64,000 nt of DNA from a virus. Below are positions 56,129 through 64,000 of the stretch, in pieces. Position 1 is the first letter of the stretch. Every line of letters begins with the position of its first letter. The stretch spans positions 1-64,000 of the IMG/VR virus record IMGVR_UViG_3300045012_000053; one strand, given 5' to 3'. The notes under the pieces are model-generated. The model was not told the DNA's origin. It saw nothing but the letters and a program-made list of their open reading frames with translations, and did not search any database. A program made the translations under genes and the position numbers.

Positions 56129-59100
56129 ATGACTACACTTGTTGAGAGCAGCGGAGGCGGACCACAGAAGCAGCCCAAGTACGTTCCTATTTTCATGGAC
56201 CGTGCCTTCACCGGGTTGTACACCCAGCGTGCGGTGCTGCACGACCCGTCCGACGTTTACACAGCAAGATTCTACGGCGGACGACCGGATGCACTTCTAG
56301 GCGGACGCAACATCGAGCTGACCAACCGTTTGACGTTGCAGCGTCGCCCCGGCATGAGTGTGTTCGGCGGCGGCTCGCTTTATCCGACCACCCCAGATCG
56401 TGCGTTCTCTTTCCAATTGTCTGACGGAACCATTCGCGTAATTATCGACACCTCGTCGAGCGGTCTGCTGACAGTTACCAGCGCTAACAACGCGTCTGCG
56501 GGCACCACGGTTTACAACGGCACGTTTCCCGGCGGCGGCTCGAACGGATATGTAGGACTAAAGTTTTTGATCGCGGGCTTCGGAACCAACGCGGGCAACA
56601 ACGGTACGTTCACTGTAACGGCCTCAACAACAACGACATTGACGTTGAACAACCCGGCTGGTATCGCGGAAACAATCGCTGCGACAGCGATCACAGCGGG
56701 CGGCGTTTACTGGGATGAGCAGAACGGCAGCAAGGTTCTCTTGGTAGCCAAGTCTCCGGGCGCGGGCCAGATGTATTTCGTCTCCGTAGCTGGCATCCTT
56801 TACATGGGCGATGGCATTGACACGAGACAGTACACCCCGCTGAATTTGAACGGAACGATTTGGAACTGGGGAATTGTAGCACCGACGACCCAGCCGTCGG
56901 TTACGATCACATCTTCGGGCGCTGCGGCATCGAAGTGGCAAGCCTCGACCGTATTCTCAACGATGGGTCTGACGCTCGACACGAACGCTACGCCGCAAAT
57001 TTGGCAGGTCATCGGCACGAACGCGGACGGCTCTAACCCGTCCAATCCGCAGTTCGGCACAACCGGAACGGGAGAACCGAACTGGGCATCCGCGACTGCG
57101 GAGGGTTCGACGCTGGTTGACGGCGGCGTTACGTGGCAGAACGCGGGTATCATGAACGATTGGAAGGCCAATTCGTTCTACACCGATCTTGGATTTTTCG
57201 GCCACACTCCGGCTCCGTCGTTCGCAGATCCGGCGGCTATTGCGGTCGCGAACGTAAGCGCGATCTACGGTAACTATAAGAACTCTGGAAGCCTCGGGCA
57301 AACGGGAGCTGCGGCGAACGAGCCGCACTTCTCCGGCGTGTATCCGGGTTCGAGCTACTTCGACAACAACACGCACTGGTTCGCGGTTGGCAACTATTCG
57401 ACACCTGCTGGCATGGCGCTGATGCGCTGGAAGCCGTCGCATGTGTACACAGGGTGGCAGGGCGGCGGCAGCACGCTGTCTTTGAATGGCACGCCAAACT
57501 TCATTCTAACAAACAATCTTCCTGCGCCGCCTCTCACAACGGTTTATATGTTCGTACCGAAGGTTGGCGGAACATCGTCGTCAGGCTACCAGCCGTTCCC
57601 CGCAAGCGCGGGAATCGGTACCACGGTCAGCGACGGACAGATTCAGTGGTTGAATCTCGGACAAGGTGCGTGGCAGGCCAGCACGCCATACATTCAGTGG
57701 CAGGCTCAAGGCTTGACGTTCGGCGTAATTTGGGACGGAGCAAACTTTCAAGTCTGTATCGCAAGCGGAACCAGTGGGAGCCACATTCCGGGAACTACGC
57801 TCGCGACAGCGGTCAGCATCACGGCTGGTAACGCTTCGGGCGGCAACACGACGTACACGCTCGGCTCCGGCACATGGACCGTTACTCCGGCTGCGGGCGA
57901 TCAGATCACATTCAGTGGATTTACGAACGCGGGAAATAACGGAACGTATCAGGTTGTGTCCGCAACAACGAACACAATAACGGTCAAGAACGCGCAAGGC
58001 GTCTCGGAAACGCACAGCGCCTCGGCAGCGTACACCGCGTGGGCAACCACGTACGGCGGAACCACACAGGACGGCAGCATCACGTGGACCTGCGTAGGAC
58101 AGAACGTTGCGTGGGCTGCGGCACAAACTTGGAATTTCCCTTCGGTAGGATTTCAGCCGCCCGGTCCCTCAGAGCCGTTCGGTGGTTCCGAGGTCGACGG
58201 CACAAACAACTTCGTTCAAGCTGTAATCGAATCAGGAACATCAGGCTCGGTTCAACCAACATGGGTCACCCCGTCTTCCATCCCGCCGACAGTAACGGAT
58301 GGTACGATCACGTGGCAGGCGGTTGGACCTGTATCGACAAACTCGCTCTCGTGGTTGTTCGGTCTTGCATATGCATATGCATATAAGTCTCGAACGCTGA
58401 CGGACGCTTATTCGCCTCTGCCATTGGGCGGCGGACTAGTTCCCCCGGGCAGTGTCGTTCTAGGACCGCCGTTCGGTTCCGAGACGGGCGCGATTTCATC
58501 CGCGTCGCCCGCAAATCAAATTATCGGAGCGAATTCTGGCGCGGTAAACACAATTTTAGGAAACTATTCGCCGGACCCACAGGTTGATACGATTGTCATC
58601 TATCGTTCCGCAGACAGCGCGAGCGGTGCTGCGGATATGTTTGAGCTAACAGAAATCCCGAACATCCCGTCTCAGGCTGGAATCTCGAAGTGGCAGTTCC
58701 AAGACTTCCTGCCCAGCGTTGCGAACAGCGTTTTCCCGGGCTTGAACATTCTTTTCCCGGCTCCGATTGACGGAGTCAACAATCCGCCGAACTCTGCGTT
58801 CCTTCCGATGGTATACAACTACCAGCGTATTTGGGGCGCGCTCGGACAGAGCGTGGCCTTTTCGGGAGGCCCGGACACGGAAGTTGGAAATCCGAATCAA
58901 GCGTTTAACGTTGCTGACAACCTTCCGTTCCTCGCTCCAGTCATCCGTCTTGTGAAGACGCCGCAAGGCATCGTCACATTCTTGACTGACAGTATTGAAA
59001 TGATCGGCGGCGGTCCAGCAACTGCGACCTTCTTCTCGGTCACGATGGCACCGGGCGTGGGACTGTTATCTTACAACGCGTGCGACGTGTTTGCGGGAGA

Positions 59101-59890
59101 AATTTACTTCTTCTCCGCAGACAATATGTTCCGTGTAATCACTCCTGCGTTGAACCTTTCAAACTTTGGATTCCCGCTGGGCGATCAATTCGCTAATCAG
59201 CCGTCGTTCGGAAGTTTGGATACAACGTGGAACCCGAAGAACGTATACGTGGCGGTTCACCAAAACGGCACCGACAACTGCATCTTTGTTGCGGACGGCT
59301 CAACTGGGTGGTACCGCTTGAACCCGCACCAAGTGCCGGGCGCTGCGCAAGGACCGGAACCGATCTGGTCTCCGTTCGCGGCGATCACGGACGGTGTCAA
59401 GCTGGTTCAAAGCGTGGAAACATCTCCGGGCATTAAGCAGCTGCTTGCTGGCTCGGTTCTCCCAGCCGACAATCTAACGTTCCGCGATCTGACAGTCTTT
59501 CAAGACGAGGGCGTTTCATATGATGCGTTCTTCACGATGGGCAGTATCTCACTGGCTCACCCGGGACAGCTAGCGCTCGTGAAATTCTTAGAGTTCGACT
59601 TCTCCGGAATTGGGTTTCAGCCGACCGTTAGCTATTTGCTCAACGAGATCAGCGGCACATTCACGCCGTTCGTAAATGGTGCGAACGCGGTGCCTCAAGC
59701 CGACCCGCCGTCGATCTACGGGGCTACCTCTATCGCGACGAGCTACAGCCCGAACCGCTATTACTTTAGTTCGAACCCGGTGCTTGCGCGCTGCCGTCAC
59801 ATGCAGGTGAAGGTTGATTACGGCACAAACGCAACCGGAAACGAGCTGTACAGCATGACGATCTATGGTCGTCTAATGATCGAAACGTAA
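56129..59890 (+). CDS. Large tail protein (nozzle-like) with repeated beta modules
   Basis: 1253 residues. N-terminal FMDRAFTGLYTQRAVLHDP-type start and C-terminal propeller-like strands (WYRLNPHQVPGAAQGPEP, VGIFTDSIEMIGG-like) resemble podovirus nozzle proteins. Two copies of the GFxxxxNNGTF module occur (about 145-195 and 590-640). A tandem set of T-x-G-x-V-x-W strand motifs also appears. It may form the tail tip channel. Confidence 0.58.
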   Translation: MTTLVESSGGGPQKQPKYVPIFMDRAFTGLYTQRAVLHDPSDVYTARFYGGRPDALLGGRNIELTNRLTLQRRPGMSVFGGGSLYPTTPDRAFSFQLSDGTIRVIIDTSSSGLLTVTSANNASAGTTVYNGTFPGGGSNGYVGLKFLIAGFGTNAGNNGTFTVTASTTTTLTLNNPAGIAETIAATAITAGGVYWDEQNGSKVLLVAKSPGAGQMYFVSVAGILYMGDGIDTRQYTPLNLNGTIWNWGIVAPTTQPSVTITSSGAAASKWQASTVFSTMGLTLDTNATPQIWQVIGTNADGSNPSNPQFGTTGTGEPNWASATAEGSTLVDGGVTWQNAGIMNDWKANSFYTDLGFFGHTPAPSFADPAAIAVANVSAIYGNYKNSGSLGQTGAAANEPHFSGVYPGSSYFDNNTHWFAVGNYSTPAGMALMRWKPSHVYTGWQGGGSTLSLNGTPNFILTNNLPAPPLTTVYMFVPKVGGTSSSGYQPFPASAGIGTTVSDGQIQWLNLGQGAWQASTPYIQWQAQGLTFGVIWDGANFQVCIASGTSGSHIPGTTLATAVSITAGNASGGNTTYTLGSGTWTVTPAAGDQITFSGFTNAGNNGTYQVVSATTNTITVKNAQGVSETHSASAAYTAWATTYGGTTQDGSITWTCVGQNVAWAAAQTWNFPSVGFQPPGPSEPFGGSEVDGTNNFVQAVIESGTSGSVQPTWVTPSSIPPTVTDGTITWQAVGPVSTNSLSWLFGLAYAYAYKSRTLTDAYSPLPLGGGLVPPGSVVLGPPFGSETGAISSASPANQIIGANSGAVNTILGNYSPDPQVDTIVIYRSADSASGAADMFELTEIPNIPSQAGISKWQFQDFLPSVANSVFPGLNILFPAPIDGVNNPPNSAFLPMVYNYQRIWGALGQSVAFSGGPDTEVGNPNQAFNVADNLPFLAPVIRLVKTPQGIVTFLTDSIEMIGGGPATATFFSVTMAPGVGLLSYNACDVFAGEIYFFSADNMFRVITPALNLSNFGFPLGDQFANQPSFGSLDTTWNPKNVYVAVHQNGTDNCIFVADGSTGWYRLNPHQVPGAAQGPEPIWSPFAAITDGVKLVQSVETSPGIKQLLAGSVLPADNLTFRDLTVFQDEGVSYDAFFTMGSISLAHPGQLALVKFLEFDFSGIGFQPTVSYLLNEISGTFTPFVNGANAVPQADPPSIYGATSIATSYSPNRYYFSSNPVLARCRHMQVKVDYGTNATGNELYSMTIYGRLMIET

Positions 59891-61650
59891 TGGCCGACAA
59901 CTTCATAGACGAGAAGAAGGTACCCGAGAATCTGACGCCGATTGATGTACCTGCGACGGTTCCCGGGAGAGCGCCACTAGGTGCACCTGCGCCGCCTATC
60001 CCGCACAATATGCCGCAGTTCTTCTCAGGTTCTATGCCGCCGTCATTGCAGCACGACGTCAGCTTCGTGGGCACGGAAGTCGGGACACCGCGCATCGATA
60101 AGTATTCTTTGATGCCGTTCGGCAACCAAGCGAATCCATTCACGAACGCGGCAGCACAGAGTGCCGTGATTCAAACGGGTGGTTCGTCCACGCCTGTGGC
60201 TCCGTCCACGGACGTGGAGTCAATCGCGACCAACCTGCAAACGGGAACCAACTATACGGTTCAAGTGTCGGACTTGGACACGCTGATCTCGATCTCGAAT
60301 TCATCTCCGGGGACGGTGATTCTGCCGGGACCCCCGGGCGGTTCGTTCGCGCACGTTCAAACGGTGAACTTCAACGCGAGCGCGATGTCGGCTACCACGA
60401 CGATCACGAACACGGCTGGCAATCTGATGGTGCTATCTGTCAAGACCAGCGACGGTGGTTTGACATACCCGACGGTTGTCGACAGTAACGGTAACACGTG
60501 GAGAAAGATCACGGTCGTTCTCGACGGTGGAAATATTCCAACGTCTCTCTGGTACGCTTACAATATCGCGGGCGGTTCGAACACTATCGTCGTTACAAAC
60601 ATCTCGACAAGTTCGTTCTGCTTGCCGACCGTGTCCGAGTACTCGGGATTTTCGTCGGCTGACCCGCTCGATGCATTTGCAGACTATACAGACGCGGTTG
60701 GCACGCTGACGACGGTAGCAACAAATTGCGCTATTTATTCGGCCATCAACTGGGGAACGGTTTCCAACCCGACGTCTCCTGCGGGATGGACGCAGCGCTT
60801 CACCAATACAGAACAGCTAGTTCAAGATCGCCTCGCGCCTCTCGCGGCAACTACCGTAACGGTGGACAGCGTTCCGACTGTGGCTGGTGGTGATACTGCG
60901 TCGGTTGCGGCCAGTTTCAAGACAACGAACGGCCCGAACTTCTCCCGGTTCCCCTCGGGATGGTTCACGTACATTGAAAACCGGGGCACCGGAATCGTAA
61001 TGGTAACATCGGCGGCTCTAATCGATGGCAGTTCCTCGGCCATTTCGCTCCCGCCAAACACGGGCATTTTGGTTGTGTTCAACGGCGTGGGCTGGTACAC
61101 AATGCGCGGCGTTCCGCCGGGCGTTCTGCCTCAAGGATTCACGCTCGTCTCGAACGAGTTCCTAACGTCGTACAACGCGGCAACCGGATTGTTCACAGCG
61201 GCCAAGGCAGCGTTCATCGGATTGTCGGATACTCCGGCCAGCTATTCAGGTTCGGGAAACTTCGAGGTCGACGTCAACAGCGGCGCGACAGCGCTGGTGT
61301 TTAACCCGAGACCGTACGTTGTTTGCGCATTCGCTGGCGGCACGTACACGAACTCTCAGATTATTTTGGCGTACCCGGTAGACCGTGCGGTAACGTTTGC
61401 TGCAAACTTCTCCGGTTCCAAGGCAACGCTGACTGCGGCTGTAACAGCCTCGACAACGTTCTTGGTTCAAAAGAACGGCTCGACCATCGGGACAATCGTG
61501 TTCGCATCCGGCACTACAGCGACTTCGTTTACAACTTCCGGCGGCACTGCACAGACGTTCGCTGCGGGCGATATTCTATCTGTTCTAGGTCCGGCATCAG
61601 CAGACGCCACAGCGGCAGGTCTCGGATTCTCGTTGCAGGGAACTAGATAA
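59890..61650 (+). CDS. Tail fibre-like modular protein
   Basis: 586 residues. A Pro-rich N-terminus, then a beta domain (about 155-345) similar to that of the following gene (NLMVLSVKTSDGG, SLWYAYNIAGGSNTIVV), and a C-terminal module VTFAANFSGSKATLTAAVTA...FAAGDILSVLGPASAD of a kind common in tail fibres. ATG overlaps the previous stop. Confidence 0.6.
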   Translation: MADNFIDEKKVPENLTPIDVPATVPGRAPLGAPAPPIPHNMPQFFSGSMPPSLQHDVSFVGTEVGTPRIDKYSLMPFGNQANPFTNAAAQSAVIQTGGSSTPVAPSTDVESIATNLQTGTNYTVQVSDLDTLISISNSSPGTVILPGPPGGSFAHVQTVNFNASAMSATTTITNTAGNLMVLSVKTSDGGLTYPTVVDSNGNTWRKITVVLDGGNIPTSLWYAYNIAGGSNTIVVTNISTSSFCLPTVSEYSGFSSADPLDAFADYTDAVGTLTTVATNCAIYSAINWGTVSNPTSPAGWTQRFTNTEQLVQDRLAPLAATTVTVDSVPTVAGGDTASVAASFKTTNGPNFSRFPSGWFTYIENRGTGIVMVTSAALIDGSSSAISLPPNTGILVVFNGVGWYTMRGVPPGVLPQGFTLVSNEFLTSYNAATGLFTAAKAAFIGLSDTPASYSGSGNFEVDVNSGATALVFNPRPYVVCAFAGGTYTNSQIILAYPVDRAVTFAANFSGSKATLTAAVTASTTFLVQKNGSTIGTIVFASGTTATSFTTSGGTAQTFAAGDILSVLGPASADATAAGLGFSLQGTR

Positions 61651-62324
61651 TGTCACTGGCTTATGTTCAATCGAGTTCTGGATTTTCATCCGGCTCATCG
61701 TTCACGATAAACATCCCGGGAACCACGTTAGGCTCCTTGATTCTTTTGATGATCGTTACGGCTCCGGATACTGGCGGTCCAACAATCTCGTCCATCGTTG
61801 ATACGTTCACGAACACTTATCACTTGATAGATTCGAATCACGACAACGCCAGCTTCGGTGGAAAGATTTATACCTACGCCTGCTATCAGAATGCTGGAAG
61901 CGGTGGAAACAATGTCACGGTGAATTTGTCCGGCGCGTCGACATTTCTTTTAATCGGTTACGAGGAAATCACAGGACAGGATACGACGGCCCCTATCAGC
62001 GCGTTCGGGGCTTACCAGTATGTTTCATCTGGGACGTCGCCGTCCATTAATCCGGTGACCACTACCTTTCTCAGTCAGATGGTATTGGGGTTTGGATATC
62101 AAGGGTCAAACTCAGCATCAACGCCGGGTTCAGGATATACAGTTCGAGCCGGATTTGCCAACAGTTTTTTCACGGAAGATCAGCTGTTTTTTGGAACTGG
62201 AACTTTTACGCCGACAGCTACAAATAGCTCGGAAAAGTGGTTTGTTGGTTCGTTGGCAATCAAACCAGCGGGTGCTGTACCGCCATCTTCCGGAGCAGGG
62301 ACTATAGTGTTTGTGATAACATGA
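61650..62324 (+). CDS. Tail protein sharing a domain with its neighbour
   Basis: 224 residues, nearly all one beta domain: SLILLMIVTAPDTGGPTISS, GGKIYTYACYQNAGSGGNN, STFLLIGYEEITGQDTTAPI. This pattern repeats the middle domain of the preceding protein, so the two arose by duplication. More AT-rich. Probably receptor-facing. Confidence 0.58.
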   Translation: MSLAYVQSSSGFSSGSSFTINIPGTTLGSLILLMIVTAPDTGGPTISSIVDTFTNTYHLIDSNHDNASFGGKIYTYACYQNAGSGGNNVTVNLSGASTFLLIGYEEITGQDTTAPISAFGAYQYVSSGTSPSINPVTTTFLSQMVLGFGYQGSNSASTPGSGYTVRAGFANSFFTEDQLFFGTGTFTPTATNSSEKWFVGSLAIKPAGAVPPSSGAGTIVFVIT

Positions 62325-62746
62325 TAGAATTCAGAGATTCAACAGCTCAAGATCAGCCGCAAATTCTTGCGTGGACGTTGGCTGACCCGTATCACGGCCA
62401 TCAAGCGGAATACTCCGGGCCGGGATGGTGGTTGACCAATGCGGCTGGCAGTCTACTCGCCTTCTGTTTGAAAGATGAGCGTGGCCCCCTGAGTTACGTT
62501 CGTATCGATGCGGAAGGCGAGTACATTCGCATCCACATTCAGTTCGCGCCGGAGTCGGAAGTCTCGAAGCGCAGGTTGATAGCCGGGCTGATTACCGGGC
62601 TGAGAGCCATTAGAAAGTTTTACGAATCGTTCGGCGTGAAGGGGATGATCTTCAATTCGGTCAGTCCAACGCTGATAGCGTTCATGGAAAGACAAGGATT
62701 TAAGTCGGTGGGCAGTGATGACTATCGATTGGACTTCGAGGGATAA
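62321..62746 (+). CDS. GNAT-like acetyltransferase
   Basis: 141 residues from an ATG overlapping the previous stop. The GNAT signs are weak but present: a middle strand/helix with KRRLIAGLITGLRAIRKFYE and the C-terminal MERQGFKSVGSDDYRLDF typical of acetyltransferases. Such genes are often found next to podovirus internal virion proteins. The substrate is unknown. Confidence 0.6.
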   Translation: MIEFRDSTAQDQPQILAWTLADPYHGHQAEYSGPGWWLTNAAGSLLAFCLKDERGPLSYVRIDAEGEYIRIHIQFAPESEVSKRRLIAGLITGLRAIRKFYESFGVKGMIFNSVSPTLIAFMERQGFKSVGSDDYRLDFEG

Positions 62747-62751
62747 TAAGC

Positions 62752-63429
62752 ATGTGCGGACCATCGTCAAGTGAGAAGTCGTTACAGCAAGGGAGCGAAA
62801 ATTTCTCCCAGTTGTTGAACAACAACTATCAAGCGCTGTACGGCAATCAAGCGGATGTTTTAAAGGAAATCGGCAACTCTCTTTCGCCGACTCTGGCTGC
62901 GGGACCTAGCCAGCAAGGGTTCAGCGCGGCTGAACTGGCTGCGCGCAATACGCAGGCCATCAACAGCTCTGCTGCTGCGGGTCGTAACGCGGCGCAGGCG
63001 GCTCGTACGTTTGGCGCGGGTGAGGGCGGTGGCGGTACCAGCGGCTTGACATCCGGCATCACCAAGCAGATCGAGGGCAGCATTGCGTCCCAGACAACGA
63101 ACAACTTGGCGACCCAGCAGAACAACATCGTTAATGAGAACTACCAGCAAGGCAACCAGAACTACTGGCGCGCGGAAGGTGGGCTGCAAACTCTCGGACA
63201 GCAGTACGGCAGCGCAGCGTCTTCGGCAGAGACCGGAGCCATCAACGAAAACGCAGACTCCTTTGGACAAGCATCTCAGATCACGAAGGAAAACAATCAG
63301 GAAGCGGAGACCATCGCGGGCGGTATTACTTCTCTCGCGGGCGCGGCAATTCCCTTCGCTAACAACAACAACTTTTTGAGCGGTCTCGGCGGCGGCAAAA
63401 TATTTGGCCCCGGCGGATTCTTCGGATAA
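62752..63429 (+). CDS. Gln/Asn-rich internal virion-like protein
   Basis: 225 residues, Ala/Asn/Gln/Gly-rich helices (SENFSQLLNNNYQALYGNQ, EGSIASQTTNNLATQQN), ending FANNNNFLSGLGGGKIFG. Composition and location before another long Ala/Gln protein match podovirus internal core proteins that enter the cell on infection. Inferred. Confidence 0.55.
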   Translation: MCGPSSSEKSLQQGSENFSQLLNNNYQALYGNQADVLKEIGNSLSPTLAAGPSQQGFSAAELAARNTQAINSSAAAGRNAAQAARTFGAGEGGGGTSGLTSGITKQIEGSIASQTTNNLATQQNNIVNENYQQGNQNYWRAEGGLQTLGQQYGSAASSAETGAINENADSFGQASQITKENNQEAETIAGGITSLAGAAIPFANNNNFLSGLGGGKIFGPGGFFG

Positions 63430-63440
63430 GGAATATATCA

Positions 63441-64000
63441 ATGACGATTCAAGATAGCGCCACACCACAGTTAGATCAGAACGGGAACCCGCTTCCCGCG
63501 CAAGGCGCGGCACCCGGTGCGCCTCCTCCATCACCGATTGTTTCCGGTGCGCCGGACTTGGCAACTGCGGTCGCGCAAGCATTTTTGAAGCATACGGCTC
63601 AGATCGCGCAGAACTCGACAGTGGCTCAAAGCGCGAGAGCGGCGGAAGCGCAGAAGGCTCTTGCCTCCGCAACTCCCGCAGTCGACCGTCCTGTAGATGA
63701 CGACAATCAAGCGTCAGCGCCCGGCTCATTTGCATCCAAGCTGACTGGAGCGCTCGGCGACGCGGCTCACGCGACCGACCGCCCGGGCGGGTGGTTGAGC
63801 GGCGTGGTGAATACATTGAACGCGAAGAATGTGCGTCTCGCTCAAGAACAGAAGGACGCAGTTTTGATGGCGAAGTCACAAGCGGAAAACATTGCGCTGC
63901 ACCGCAACTTCTATCAGCAGGATTTGCAGCACCGTCAGCAGTTTCAAGAAGGTAACAAGGCGTTCTTCTCTCAGTACAGAGAGTCGAACGATGTGCAAGA
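63441..64000 (+). CDS. Ala/Gln-rich virion protein, C-terminus beyond window
   Basis: The frame opens at ATG 63441 (AAGGA upstream) and runs to the window end, 186 codons. Pro/Ala-rich start, then helices (LATAVAQAFLKHTAQIAQ, QQDLQHRQQFQEGNKAFF). Likely the beginning of a larger internal virion protein. Confidence 0.6.
   Translation, partial: MTIQDSATPQLDQNGNPLPAQGAAPGAPPPSPIVSGAPDLATAVAQAFLKHTAQIAQNSTVAQSARAAEAQKALASATPAVDRPVDDDNQASAPGSFASKLTGALGDAAHATDRPGGWLSGVVNTLNAKNVRLAQEQKDAVLMAKSQAENIALHRNFYQQDLQHRQQFQEGNKAFFSQYRESNDVQ

Overview
The window is a 64 kb piece of a virulent-type tailed double-stranded DNA phage (Caudoviricetes). The virion genes read as terminase, portal, scaffold-like protein, major capsid, tail proteins and a small internal-virion-like protein. 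Together with the absence of sheath, tape-measure and baseplate genes this suggests a podovirus-like particle. Sigma-70 type promoters, a Tat leader, an RlpA-like secreted protein and Shine-Dalgarno starts point to a bacterial, probably Gram-negative, host. I cannot name the host. No integrase, RNA polymerase or classical endolysin is visible here.

Layout. Positions 1-24874 are read leftwards (minus strand). They hold replication and nucleotide genes: an AAA ATPase, a UvrD-like helicase, a family A DNA polymerase split in two, a PrimPol/ATPase primase-helicase, a DnaQ-like exonuclease, an HD phosphohydrolase, a deoxynucleotide kinase, a dCMP deaminase-like protein and a cytosine-5 methyltransferase. 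A T5 A1-like metallophosphoesterase and a run of small early genes follow (DUF932, SWIM, SprT, ribbon-helix-helix). Several sigma-70 type promoters sit between them. Four of these end exactly six bases before an ATG and predict leaderless mRNAs.

Positions 24890-26325 form a non-coding divergent control region. It has six copies of an AACCGGGCACG repeat and six copies of an ATTCTATAACCAA element in alternating orientation. It is a candidate operator array or replication origin. From 26326 on everything is read rightwards.

Positions 26326-36810 carry small structural or accessory genes and a large tRNA array behind a strong promoter at 28952. I can fold 29 fairly canonical tRNAs and two tRNA-like RNAs whose T loops lack the TTC signature. 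They are interspersed with HNH endonucleases and micro membrane proteins. Positions 36854-42032 hold small virion or accessory genes and a secreted trypsin-like protease. Positions 42054-64000 hold the packaging, capsid and tail cluster, including a putative glycosidase-like tail protein.

How it fits together. The early arm copies DNA, supplies nucleotides and may degrade or mark DNA (A1-like protein, methyltransferase). The tRNA array would support late translation. Seven HNH/endonuclease VII-type genes have invaded the genome. One of them splits the polymerase gene just before motif A, and downstream of it the frame must shift +1 at CTT-TAA-C to restore the catalytic aspartate. The most unusual items are that frameshift, an overprinted gene inside the methyltransferase, the control region, the leaderless promoters, the odd tRNAs and a Tat-leader protein that resembles part of the capsid protein.
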